64,000 bases of DNA from an uncultured bacterium (GTDB lineage Bacteria; Bacillota; Negativicutes; Acidaminococcales; Acidaminococcaceae): NCBI GenBank assembly GCA_905215645.1, contig CAJMQS010000001.1:124001-188000 (forward strand), read 5' to 3'. A program made the translations under genes and the position numbers. Within the stretch, counting starts at the first letter, position 1. Every line of letters begins with the position of its first letter. The notes below the pieces were generated by a model. It saw only the letters and a list, made by a program, of their open reading frames with translations, did not search any database and had not been told where the DNA came from. Positions 22,908 to 31,030 of the stretch are shown here, piece after piece.

Positions 22908-24385
22908 GCCCGATGCCCCCCTACCTGCCGGTTCCGTTCCCGGGTCATGGCCCCCTGGAGCAGGTTGCTGCCCCGGAGCAGGGCATTTTTCCCATACAGT
23001 TCCTGGATGCGCAGGATGGTCTGCTGGAGTTCTGCTTCCCGTCCCCGGCAGGGCAGGCCGGCGGCTTCCTCGAAGAGGCTGGCTTCCCGGAAAGGAAGGG
23101 TTTGGGAACGGGCCGGCTGGACATGTTCCGCCGTCAGGGTCACTTTCCGCACCAGGAGATGAGGGTCGCAGATCCGGTCGAAAAGTGCCAGGACTTCTTT
23201 CCGGAGGGTCTCTCCCGAATCCGTATATCCTTCCGACAGCCGGCAGGAGCCGTGGGCATGGGCTGGGAGCAGCCGGCCGTAATGATCGGTGACCACCTTT
23301 CCCCGGTAGGACCGGCGCCGATCCGGATCTTCCAAGCTGCACCGGTCATAGCCCAGGGTCAGGACCAGCTGGTCCGTCACCCGCTGCTTCTTCACCAGGT
23401 CCAGGGCCAAAAGATCCGCCATCTCCCAGACGATGAGCCGGGTCTTTTCTGCGCTGCAGGGCTGCTGGAGCACCTGGCCGGACCCCAGGCTGCTGCTTTG
23501 GGGGCGGTAGGCCCGGATATCCTGGAGGGTACAGGGTTCCCAGCCCCAGGCGTGGTCGATCAGGAGTTCTGCATTCACCCCGAACAGATGGTACAGAAGA
23601 TCCGGGTCCTGGAGGGACATCCGGGCTACAGCCCCCATGGTATACATCCCATACCGCTGGAGCTTCCGGGTGATCCCCGGCCCGATGCGCCAAAAGTCCG
23701 TCAAAGGGCAGTGGCTCCACAGCTTCTCCCGATAAGCCTGTTCCGTCAGGGAGGCGATCCGCACCCCGTCCGCATCCGGTGCCATATGCTTGGCCACGAT
23801 ATCCATGGCTACCTTGCACAGGTACAGATTGGTCCCGATGCCGGCGGTGGCAGTGATCCCGGTTTCCCGGAGCACGCTGCGGATCATCTTCTGGACCATG
23901 GTACGGGCGCTCCATCCATAACTTTTCAAATAAGGCGTCAGATCCAGGAGGACCTCATCCACTGAATACACATGGATATCTTCCGGTGCCATATACTGGA
24001 GATAGATTCCCACCACCTGAGCACTTTTTTCCATATACCGCTTCATGTGGGGGACGGCGGTGATATAATCCAGCTCCAGCCCCGGGTCCGCCTCCAGCTG
24101 GGAATACAGATGGGAACGGCCGGTGAAACGCCGTCCCGGGCGCAGGGCCCGGCGCAGGGCGTTGAGATCCTCCACCTGGCGGATCACTTCGAAGAGACGG
24201 GGCCGGCCGGGGATGCCGAAGGCCTTCAGCGCCGGCGAGACCGCCAGGCAGATGGTCTTGTCCGTCCGGCTTTTGTCAGCCACCACCAGGCAGGTATCCA
24301 AAGGATCCAGCCCCCGTTCCACACATTCCACCGAGGCATAGAACGACTTCAAATCGATGGCAGCATAGATCCGCTGTTGTTCCAT
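22904..24385 (-). CDS. Y-family DNA polymerase (DinB/UmuC type, SOS translesion)
   Basis: A 493-residue lesion-bypass polymerase. The first metal-binding aspartate is in AAIDLKSFYASVEC and the second catalytic pair in YSVDEVLLDLT. ITATAGIGTNLYLCKVAMD and FWRIGPGITRKLQRYGM follow, with a helix-hairpin-helix region. The C-terminal little-finger domain spans about residues 300-440. It resembles the UvrX/UmuC-like group found with YolD partners. A LexA-like box lies just upstream, so SOS induction is expected. Confidence 0.92.
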   Translation of the reverse strand: MEQQRIYAAIDLKSFYASVECVERGLDPLDTCLVVADKSRTDKTICLAVSPALKAFGIPGRPRLFEVIRQVEDLNALRRALRPGRRFTGRSHLYSQLEADPGLELDYITAVPHMKRYMEKSAQVVGIYLQYMAPEDIHVYSVDEVLLDLTPYLKSYGWSARTMVQKMIRSVLRETGITATAGIGTNLYLCKVAMDIVAKHMAPDADGVRIASLTEQAYREKLWSHCPLTDFWRIGPGITRKLQRYGMYTMGAVARMSLQDPDLLYHLFGVNAELLIDHAWGWEPCTLQDIRAYRPQSSSLGSGQVLQQPCSAEKTRLIVWEMADLLALDLVKKQRVTDQLVLTLGYDRCSLEDPDRRRSYRGKVVTDHYGRLLPAHAHGSCRLSEGYTDSGETLRKEVLALFDRICDPHLLVRKVTLTAEHVQPARSQTLPFREASLFEEAAGLPCRGREAELQQTILRIQELYGKNALLRGSNLLQGAMTRERNRQVGGHRA

Positions 24386-24413
24386 TTGTTCGCCTCCTGT
24401 TTTGTTTGTATTC

Positions 24414-24427
24414 TGAACACGTGTTTG
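24414..24427 (-). promoter_or_regulatory. LexA/DinR-type SOS box upstream of the polymerase
   Basis: On the minus strand CAAACACGTGTTCA matches 12 of 14 positions of the Gram-positive box CGAACRNRYGTTYG; the two mismatches are the symmetric outer G positions. It lies 29 bp before the polymerase start codon, within the promoter region. Confidence 0.55.
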
Positions 24428-24442
24428 TCATTTTCATAACAC

Positions 24443-24477
24443 AAAAAGGAGGACCCTGCAAGCGGTGTCCTCCTTTT
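24443..24477. terminator. Intrinsic terminator after thiM
   Basis: Arms AAAAGGAGGAC (24444-24454) and GTCCTCCTTTT (24467-24477) form an 11-bp stem ending in U-runs on both strands. It lies 15 bp beyond the thiM stop. Confidence 0.8.
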
Positions 24478-24491
24478 CCTGTTTTTCTTCT

Positions 24492-25334
24492 TTATCCGGC
24501 TGCCAGCAGCTTCACCCGTCCGGCCACCTGCTCCCCGGTCAGATTGGATAGGGCATCCAGCAGGCGGATGTGGAAGGTCCCCAGGCCCGGGCAGTCTTGG
24601 GCAGCTTCTTCCCCGGCGATCCCCAGGACGGCCGTCCCCAGGGCTGCCGCCGCCAGGGAAGGTCCACAGGCGTGCCAAGTGCCGGCCAAAGCTCCCACCA
24701 TGCAGCCGGTGCCGGTGAGACGGCCCAAAAGCGGGGTCCCGTTGGCAATGCCCAGGGCGGTCTCCCCGTCCGTCACCAAGTCCACAGGCCCGGTGACCAA
24801 GAGCACCGCCCCGTGCTGCCGGGCGTAGGAGCCGAACAGCCGGGCATCGGCAGCCAGATTCTCCTGGGTCACTGCATCTGCCGCTCCCGCATCCACCCCG
24901 TGGGCATGGGCGGAAAGGCCACAGAGGGTCCGAATCTCCGAGCTGTTCCCCTTGATGATCTGGGGGCGGCTGTGCTCGATGAACTGCTGGGCGTACACCA
25001 GACGCAGGGTGCTGCAGGCCACCCCTACCGCATCCAGCAGGATGGGGATGCCTTTTTCATGGGCCTTCTCCCCAGCGATCTTCATGGCTTCCAGCCGTTC
25101 TGCATTGATGTTCCCTAAATTCACCACCAAAGAATCCGCCGCCTCCACGATTTCTTCCACTTCCTGGGGATGGGAGGCCATGGTGGGACTCCCCCCTACT
25201 GCCAGGATGGCGTTGGCGCTGTCATTCATGGTGATGGCATGGGTCATGCAGTGGATCAGCGGTTCATTTTCCCTCACCTTGGACATGATGTCCATAAAGG
25301 TCCTGGGCAGCTTGCTGATGACTTCCCCGGTCAT
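24492..25334 (-). CDS. thiM: Hydroxyethylthiazole kinase
   Basis: A 280-residue ribokinase-fold enzyme that phosphorylates the thiazole moiety of thiamine for salvage. Landmarks: PLIHCMTHAITMNDSANAIL and AVGGSPTMA at the N-terminus, VACSTLRL, VIKGNSSEI-like IIKGNSSEI, and GTGCMVGALAG near residue 205, the anion hole with the catalytic cysteine region. The ATG at 25334 follows GGGAG and overlaps thiW by 71 bp; a start at 25286 would reduce the overlap but has a poorer ribosome binding site. Confidence 0.95.
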   Translation of the reverse strand: MTGEVISKLPRTFMDIMSKVRENEPLIHCMTHAITMNDSANAILAVGGSPTMASHPQEVEEIVEAADSLVVNLGNINAERLEAMKIAGEKAHEKGIPILLDAVGVACSTLRLVYAQQFIEHSRPQIIKGNSSEIRTLCGLSAHAHGVDAGAADAVTQENLAADARLFGSYARQHGAVLLVTGPVDLVTDGETALGIANGTPLLGRLTGTGCMVGALAGTWHACGPSLAAAALGTAVLGIAGEEAAQDCPGLGTFHIRLLDALSNLTGEQVAGRVKLLAAG

Positions 25335-25851
25335 AGATATTCACTCCCAATTTTCTCTGGAATTCCAACAAAGTCCCGTTCCGGGACAGGATGGTGAGGA
25401 GCCCGAAGGCAATGGAACCGCCGATCAGGGTGCCGGCAATGAAGCTGGGCACGTAGAACATCCAGGAAAGCCCGGTGCGGCCCATGAGGATTTCCATCAC
25501 AGGGTAGGAAACCATGGCCCCGATGATCCCGGTACCGATCACTTCACCCAGGCAGGCGGCGATGATCTTGCCCCCGCTGGCCCGGTAGAAAATCCCAGAA
25601 AGCACCGCTCCGAACACCGCCCCGGTAAGGGCCAGCGGCGGGATCCCCATCACCGTCATCCGGATGATGCCGATCAAGGTGGCGCACAAAAGAGAATACC
25701 AGGGCCCCAGCATCACCGAACAGGTAATGTTGATCAGATGGGCCATGGGGCACATGCCTTCCACCCGCAGGATGGGCGAAATCACGACCCCCAAGCCGAT
25801 CATCATGGACAAAAATACCAGACGCAGGACTTTTTGCTGTTTGCTTTCCAT
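25264..25851 (-). CDS. thiW: ThiW, thiazole-specific S component of an ECF transporter
   Basis: A 195-residue membrane protein with five to six helices, starting MESKQQKVLRLVFLSMMIG. It has the ThiW-type segments EGMCPMAHLINI, PWYSLLCATLIGIIRM and PALTGAVFG-like LALTGAVFGAVL. It would bind hydroxyethylthiazole and dock with a shared ECF energising module (not in this window). Direct linkage to thiM and a leader resembling a TPP riboswitch support this. GGAG is seven bases before ATG 25851; longer starts run through the riboswitch. Confidence 0.92.
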   Translation of the reverse strand: MESKQQKVLRLVFLSMMIGLGVVISPILRVEGMCPMAHLINITCSVMLGPWYSLLCATLIGIIRMTVMGIPPLALTGAVFGAVLSGIFYRASGGKIIAACLGEVIGTGIIGAMVSYPVMEILMGRTGLSWMFYVPSFIAGTLIGGSIAFGLLTILSRNGTLLEFQRKLGVNIYDRGSHQQAAQDLYGHHVQGEGK

Positions 25852-25857
25852 AAAAAA

Positions 25858-25904
25858 ACTCCACTCCTTTATGGACCGGCGGGCCGATCCTTCAGGCGTG
25901 GAGT
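25858..25904 (-). promoter_or_regulatory. Expression platform hairpin of the thiW leader
   Basis: Minus-strand ACTCCAC (25904-25898) pairs with GTGGAGT (25864-25858), covering the thiW Shine-Dalgarno and followed by a run of seven T. It can act both as a ribosome-site sequestrator and as an intrinsic terminator, directly between the aptamer and the thiW start. Confidence 0.6.
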
Positions 25905-26012
25905 CGATTCCATTTCCGTATCCATTCCACAGCGCCAAAAGACGGACTGAGCCAGTCGTAACGGTCGGTACTGTGGTACCCTCTCAACCCGGCACACGGG
26001 CTCCCTCGCTGC
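25905..26012 (-). ncRNA. Probable TPP-riboswitch-type aptamer upstream of thiW-thiM, atypical 3' half
   Basis: The minus strand has the 5' half of a THI box: AGGGAGCCCG, CCGGGTTGAGAGGG (TGAGA core) and a P3 hairpin GGTAC/GTACC leading into CCGACCGTT. The second half lacks the usual ACCTGAT and GCGTAGGGA. Instead it has a GACTG/CAGTC hairpin and GGCGCTGTGGAATGG. Position directly before thiamine salvage genes and the downstream hairpin support a thiamine-responsive switch; the deviation leaves the class uncertain. Confidence 0.5.
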
Positions 26013-26079
26013 AAAATGAATACCGATCCAGGGCGCTCCCCCTCGATCGCATTTAGTATAGCAGATTGGGAGAGATTGT

Positions 26080-27429
26080 TCAAGGGGAGCCGGGGATCAG
26101 CCTCTTTTTCCGCATCTCCCGCCAGAACAGGGCCCCGATCAGCACATCGGCGGCCAGCCAGCTCAAAGGGTAGCAATACATGATGTTCCGATAGGTGGGA
26201 TTGGCGGCGTACGCGGTGGCCAGCCACAGGAGCCGGGTACCCACGATGCTCACCAGCATGGCCAGGGCCGGTGCCAGGGAATTCCCGAACCCCCGCAGGG
26301 AGGCGGACAGGCTTTCGTAGATGGTGGACAGGAAATAGAACCCGATGATCAGATGGATCCGCATGACCCCCAGATCCACGGCTTCTTCCTGGAGCCCAAA
26401 GATTTCCAGGAAAGGCCGGGCTGCCAGGAACACCAGCCCGATCAGGCCGCAGGTGAACAGGAAGTTCAGGCACAGCCCCCGGCGCACCACTTCCCGGCAG
26501 CGCTTCAGGTTCCCAGCCCCGAAATTCTGGCTGGTGAAGGTAGTGATGGCCTGGCCGAACGCGATGATGAAAGGATAGCTGTTGATTTCCAGTACATAGG
26601 CTGCCGCCGAAGCCGCCATGGCCAAGGCTCCTTCGCTGTTGATGGCGGACTGGATCACCATATTGGACAGGTTGAACACCATGCCCTGGATCCCGGCAGG
26701 CACCCCCACCCGGAGGATTTCCCGGATGTCTTCCCAGCGGATCCGGACAGCTCCCGGATAAAAATGGAGCACCCCATGTTCATAGCGGAGCATCCGGAGC
26801 AGGAGCCCGGAACTTACATAATTGGCCACCGCCGTAGCCACTACCACGCCGGCCAAGCCGAACCCCAGAAAGACCGCCAGAAAATTCCCTGCGATATTGA
26901 CCAGGCTGGCGGTGACCAGAGACAGCAGCGGAGTTCGGACATTCCCATGGCTGCGGTAAATGGCAGAGAGAAAATCGTACAGGGTCATCCCCGGCATGCC
27001 CAACAGGTAAATCCGCAGGTAGAATTCTGAGGCATCCCGTACTTCAGCAGGGACCCCCATCCATCCCATGAGGGGTCCGGCCAGGATTTCTCCCACCACC
27101 AGGATGAAAAGGCCGGTCAAAAGGGCCATGAGCACTGTGGTATGGACAGCTCCCGACGCTTCTTTCAGCTGCCGGCCTCCCAGGCGCCGGGCAATGAGCA
27201 CATTGGCCCCTAGGGAGATCCCCAAAAAGAGATTGACCATGACCCCGATCACCGGGGCATTATTTCCCACCGCCGCCAGGGCTTCCGTCCCCACGTACCG
27301 GCCCAGGACCATGATGTCCGCCGTATTGAACATCTGCTGCAGGATCCCGATCAGAGCCACCGGGATGGCAAATTGAAACAAAGGCTTCGTCAGAGAGCCT
27401 TCCAGCATATTGATTTGAGAAGCAGCCAA
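26080..27429 (-). CDS. MATE-family efflux transporter
   Basis: A 449-residue protein with 12 membrane helices in two six-helix halves. Signature stretches are LTKPLFQFAIPVALIG, QQMFNTADIMVLGRYVG, and GISLGANVLIARRLGG in the N-terminal half, with QNFGAGNLKRCREVVRRG in the second. MATE proteins expel cationic drugs or metabolites using sodium or proton gradients; the substrate is unknown. The start is a TTG at 27429 with AGAGGAA about ten bases upstream. A single-gene unit between two regulatory regions. Confidence 0.92.
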   Translation of the reverse strand: MAASQINMLEGSLTKPLFQFAIPVALIGILQQMFNTADIMVLGRYVGTEALAAVGNNAPVIGVMVNLFLGISLGANVLIARRLGGRQLKEASGAVHTTVLMALLTGLFILVVGEILAGPLMGWMGVPAEVRDASEFYLRIYLLGMPGMTLYDFLSAIYRSHGNVRTPLLSLVTASLVNIAGNFLAVFLGFGLAGVVVATAVANYVSSGLLLRMLRYEHGVLHFYPGAVRIRWEDIREILRVGVPAGIQGMVFNLSNMVIQSAINSEGALAMAASAAAYVLEINSYPFIIAFGQAITTFTSQNFGAGNLKRCREVVRRGLCLNFLFTCGLIGLVFLAARPFLEIFGLQEEAVDLGVMRIHLIIGFYFLSTIYESLSASLRGFGNSLAPALAMLVSIVGTRLLWLATAYAANPTYRNIMYCYPLSWLAADVLIGALFWREMRKKRLIPGSP

Positions 27430-27496
27430 CGCACTGATTCCTCTCTTTCCAAATGATTTCGAATGAATCTATTATACACATTACACTGCAAAAAAA

Positions 27497-27525
27497 GAAC
27501 CCGTCCCCCAAAAGGGCGGGTCCTT
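27497..27525. terminator. Intrinsic terminator after nrdD
   Basis: ACCCG and CGGGT plus CCC/GGG form a stem with one bulge; T-rich on the plus side and a T-run on the minus side (AAAAAAA on plus, 27490-27497). It lies about 57 bp past the nrdD stop and just before the MATE gene. Confidence 0.65.
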
Positions 27526-27581
27526 TCCTTATTGCGCGCTCCAGACTTCTGACGCACGACTGGGACTGGCGGCTCCAGTCC

Positions 27582-29996
27582 TCACATCCCCTGCTTCTTG
27601 ATGAAGGCCCGGATGGGTCCGAACCCTTCAATCTTGTTCAAGGTATCTCCCTGGTTCACCAGCAGGGTGGGTGCACTCTGGACCTGGTATTTTTCGGCCA
27701 GTTCCGGATGTTCTTCTGCGAAGATCTCTGTAAAGGCAGCTCCGTGTTTCTCCAGCTCCCGGACGGCCATCTTGCAGTTGGGGCAGGTATGGGTCCCGAA
27801 AAGGATCCAGGTGTTTTCCTGTTCCGTCCCGGTCTTGGCCAGATGTTTCGCATCCGCCGGAGCCGGTTTCACCGCCGGCTTCTGGAACACCGGCCGTTCC
27901 TGGGGAGCTTCCCCCTTGTGCAGGTGGGACTGGCCCAGATCATAGACTTTCCGGTCCTTGAATTCCTGGACTTTCCCATCGTTCCAGTTCTGCACCGGCC
28001 GGTAATACCCGGTGATCCGACTGTAGACTTCCGTCTTCTCACCGCAGTAGGGGCAGGTATACTGCTCACCCGTCAGATACCCGTGTTCCCGGCAGATGCT
28101 GTAAGTGGGAGACAGGGTAAAGTACGGCAGTTTGTAATTGTTGGCGATCTTCCGCACCAGTCCGGCGGCAGACTGCCAATCCGGCAATTTTTCGCCTAAG
28201 AAGGCATGGAACACGGTACCGGAGGTGTACAGGGTCTGGAGATCGTCTTCCATATCCAGGGCCGTGAACAGATCCTGGGTATAGCCCACCGGCAGATGGG
28301 AGGAATTGGTGTAGTACGGGGTCCCATGTTCATTGGCGGTGATGATGTCCGGATACTGTTCCTTGTCATGCTTGGCCAGCCGGTAGGTGGTGGATTCCGC
28401 CGGCGTGGCTTCCAGGTTGTACAGATCTCCGTATTTTTCCTGGTAATCCTTCAGCCGTTCCCGCATATGGACCAGCACTTCTTTGGTGAAGGCCAGGGTT
28501 TCCGGATGGGTCAGGTCCTTCCGCAGCCAGTTGGCGTTGAGCCCCACTTCGTTCATGCCGATGAGGCCGATGGTGCTGAAATGGTTCTTGAAGGTCCCCA
28601 GATACCGTTTGGTATAAGGATACAGCCCTGCATCCAGCAGCTTGGTGATCACCGTCCGCTTGGTCTTCAGGCTCCGGGCGGCAATGTCCATCATGTGGTC
28701 CAGCCGGTCATAGAAATCCTGCTTGTCCTTGGCCAGGTAGGCGATCCGGGGCATGTTGATGGTGACCACCCCTACGGAACCGGTGGATTCTCCGGACCCG
28801 AAGAAGCCCCCGGATTTCTTCCGCAGTTCCCGCAGATCCAGCCGCAGCCGGCAGCACATGCTCCGCACATCGCTGGGCTTCATATCGGAATTGATATAGT
28901 TGGAGAAATAAGGCGTGCCGTATTTGGCGGTCATTTCAAAGAGCAGCCGGTTGTTTTCCGTTTCGCTCCAGTCGAAATCCTTAGTGATGGAATAGGTGGG
29001 GATGGGATACTGGAACCCTCTCCCATTGGCGTCCCCTTCGATCATATTCTCGATGAAGGCCTTGTTCACCATATCCATTTCTTTCTTGCAGTCCCCATAG
29101 GTGAAGTCCTGCTCTTTGCCCCCTACGATGGCGGGCACATCCTTCAGATCCTCCGGGCAGGTCCAGTCCAGGGTGATGTTGGAAAAAGGTGCCTGGGTGC
29201 CCCACCGGCTGGGGGTATTCACGCCGTAGATGAAGGACTGGACGCATTGTTTCACTTCTTTGTAGCTCAGGTTGTCCTTCTTCACAAAAGGCGCCAGGTA
29301 GGTATCAAAGGAAGAAAAGGCCTGGGCTCCGGCCCATTCGTTCTGCATGATCCCCAGGAAGTTCACCATCTGGTTGCACAGGGTGGAAAGGTGGCTGGCG
29401 GGAGAAGAAGTGATCTTCCCCGGGATCCCCCCCAGTCCTTCCTGGATCAGCTGTTTCAGGCTCCAGCCGGCACAGTAGCCGGTGAGCATGCTCAGATCGT
29501 GGATGTGCATGGCTGCGCTTTTGTGGGCATCGGCCACTTCTTTGTCATAGATCTCATTGAGCCAGTAGTTGGCAGTAATGGCCCCGCTGTTGGAAAGGAT
29601 CAGCCCGCCCACCGAATAGGTGACGGTGGAATTTTCCTTCACCCGCCAGTCATTGACCCGCAGGTAGTTGTCCACCAGTTCCTTGTAGTTCAAAAGGGAA
29701 GAATTGACGTTCCGGATCTGTTCCCGCTGCTTCCGATACAGGATATAGGCCTTTGCCACATCGGCATAGCCGGAATCGGACAGGATCTTTTCCACACTGT
29801 CCTGGATGCTTTCCACACTGATCAGATCGTCTTTAATCTTGGAATCGAAGTCAGCCGTCACCTGCAGAGCCAGCATATTGATGATGCTGGGATGATAGTT
29901 CTTATGGAGTGCTTCGAATGCTTTGGTAATGGCACTGCTGATCTTGGTCACGTCAAAATCAACGATCTTGCCATCGCGTTTAACCACGGAATACAT
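27582..29996 (-). CDS. nrdD: Anaerobic ribonucleoside-triphosphate reductase with C-terminal thioredoxin-like domain
   Basis: An 804-residue class III enzyme making dNTPs without oxygen. Residues 1-90 are an ATP cone (SVVKRDGKIVDFDVTKIS). The glycyl-radical barrel follows, with HIHDLSMLTGYCAGWS, SMCCRLRLDLREL and HLPVGYTQD. A zinc site uses ICREHGYL and CPYCGE. The radical glycine is in RITGYYRPVQNWNDGK near residue 675. From about 725 a thioredoxin/glutaredoxin-like fold is added: FGTHTCPNCKMA (CxxC) and QSAPTLLV (cis-proline), likely a built-in electron donor. Start chosen for AGAGGGAA. Preceded by NrdR-like boxes. Confidence 0.96.
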   Translation of the reverse strand: MYSVVKRDGKIVDFDVTKISSAITKAFEALHKNYHPSIINMLALQVTADFDSKIKDDLISVESIQDSVEKILSDSGYADVAKAYILYRKQREQIRNVNSSLLNYKELVDNYLRVNDWRVKENSTVTYSVGGLILSNSGAITANYWLNEIYDKEVADAHKSAAMHIHDLSMLTGYCAGWSLKQLIQEGLGGIPGKITSSPASHLSTLCNQMVNFLGIMQNEWAGAQAFSSFDTYLAPFVKKDNLSYKEVKQCVQSFIYGVNTPSRWGTQAPFSNITLDWTCPEDLKDVPAIVGGKEQDFTYGDCKKEMDMVNKAFIENMIEGDANGRGFQYPIPTYSITKDFDWSETENNRLLFEMTAKYGTPYFSNYINSDMKPSDVRSMCCRLRLDLRELRKKSGGFFGSGESTGSVGVVTINMPRIAYLAKDKQDFYDRLDHMMDIAARSLKTKRTVITKLLDAGLYPYTKRYLGTFKNHFSTIGLIGMNEVGLNANWLRKDLTHPETLAFTKEVLVHMRERLKDYQEKYGDLYNLEATPAESTTYRLAKHDKEQYPDIITANEHGTPYYTNSSHLPVGYTQDLFTALDMEDDLQTLYTSGTVFHAFLGEKLPDWQSAAGLVRKIANNYKLPYFTLSPTYSICREHGYLTGEQYTCPYCGEKTEVYSRITGYYRPVQNWNDGKVQEFKDRKVYDLGQSHLHKGEAPQERPVFQKPAVKPAPADAKHLAKTGTEQENTWILFGTHTCPNCKMAVRELEKHGAAFTEIFAEEHPELAEKYQVQSAPTLLVNQGDTLNKIEGFGPIRAFIKKQGM

Positions 29997-30068
29997 GGCT
30001 TCATTCCCTCTTTCTCTCAAAATTGCTTTTCCGTAATGCTCTTTCATTGTAGAACGGTTTTCCTAGAT

Positions 30069-30116
30069 TGTCAATATGTAGTGGTTATATACAACGTTGT
30101 ATACTAAATGTTGTGT
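30069..30116 (-). promoter_or_regulatory. NrdR box pair upstream of nrdD
   Basis: Minus-strand ACACAACATTTAGTAT (30116-30101) matches the NrdR consensus ACACWATATATWGTGT at 13 of 16 positions. CCACTACATATTGACA (30084-30069) matches at 11. They are 32 bp apart, three helical turns, as in known NrdR operators. The first directly abuts the nrdG stop codon. Confidence 0.6.
30088..30103. promoter_or_regulatory. Perfect 16-bp palindrome between the NrdR boxes
   Basis: TATACAACGTTGTATA is an uninterrupted palindrome lying between (and touching) the two NrdR-like boxes, about 90 bp before the nrdD start. It may be a second regulator's operator or contain the -10 region. Confidence 0.5.
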
Positions 30117-30827
30117 CTACACGCCACGTATCATGACACGTTCGGCAATGGGCTCCAATAAGGCTCCGTACCGTTCCAGGGTCTTCCTGTCCGGTGCGGT
30201 GAAGCCGGCGAAAGGGACCGTTTCCCGATCCTTGAAAGCCTGGAGGTAAAAAGCCGGGATTTTTTTCCCTGTTTTGGCAGCCAGCGGCCGGAGGAAGTCC
30301 CTGATTTTTTCGAACGACTGTTCATTATGGAGCTGTTCCACAACCGTTGTACGAAGCTCAAAGGGAGTCTCCCCTTCCAGCAATAGTTCCAGGCTCCGGG
30401 CTACCGCTTCCACCGGTACGTCCTCTCGGCCGGTGGTGATCCCGTACTGGTCCGGGGCATTTTTCCAGTCCATGGCCACATAATCCACCAGTCCCTCCCG
30501 GAGGATCTGTTCCAGGCAATGGGGGAAACAGCCGTTGGTATCCAGTTTCACCAAGAGACCTTGTCTTTTCAGCCGTTCCAGGAAAGCGGGCAGATCCGGC
30601 TGGAGGCAGGGCTCGCCGCCGCTGACCACTACGGCGTCCAGGATGCCCCTGCGGGCTTTCAAATAAGCGAATACTTCCTGGATATCCTGGTCCGGGATCG
30701 GGCCATCCAAGAGTTCGCTGTTGTGGCAGTAAGGGCAGCGGAGATTGCAGCCCCCGGTAAAAAGGGTACAGGCCACTTTCCCCGGATAATCCACCAAAGA
30801 TACTTTTTGCCAGCCAGCAATATGCAT
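30117..30827 (-). CDS. nrdG: Anaerobic ribonucleotide reductase activating protein
   Basis: A 236-residue radical SAM enzyme that installs the glycyl radical in NrdD. The cluster motif is GGCNLRCPYCHN (C-x3-C-x2-C) near residue 31; VVSGGEPCLQ and VKLDTNGCFP are SAM-binding elements. The longer C-terminal part fits the Firmicute NrdG type. The ATG at 30827 follows GGGGGGAG; the frame upstream is non-coding. It lies upstream of nrdD on the same strand with the operator between, so the two may be transcribed together and separately. Confidence 0.93.
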   Translation of the reverse strand: MHIAGWQKVSLVDYPGKVACTLFTGGCNLRCPYCHNSELLDGPIPDQDIQEVFAYLKARRGILDAVVVSGGEPCLQPDLPAFLERLKRQGLLVKLDTNGCFPHCLEQILREGLVDYVAMDWKNAPDQYGITTGREDVPVEAVARSLELLLEGETPFELRTTVVEQLHNEQSFEKIRDFLRPLAAKTGKKIPAFYLQAFKDRETVPFAGFTAPDRKTLERYGALLEPIAERVMIRGV

Positions 30828-30960
30828 GGTGCTCCCCCCTTCCTGCAAAATCGTACCTATTATATCACGGCTAAGAAAATAATAAAGTCTTGACAAAACG
30901 TATGTTCAAGAAACACAAGGCTGGAAGCCCTTCCCAGTCTTTCATTTTTTTCAGGCATAC

Positions 30961-30990
30961 AAAAAGAGGATCCCCTGGAGCAGGATCCTC
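30961..30990 (-). terminator. Intrinsic terminator after gltS
   Basis: Minus-strand stem GAGGATCC/GGATCCTC with nine-base loop followed by TTTTTG, 40 bp past the gltS stop. Confidence 0.8.
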
Positions 30991-31030
30991 TTCCTGATTT
31001 TGCTGGATAAGCTGATGGTTTCTCCTCGGC

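Noticed and set aside
28206..30107. 633-codon open frame antisense to nrdD, and similar long frames antisense to mutS, dap and gltS genes
   Set aside because: Shadow frames of highly conserved genes, without initiation signals or recognisable domains.
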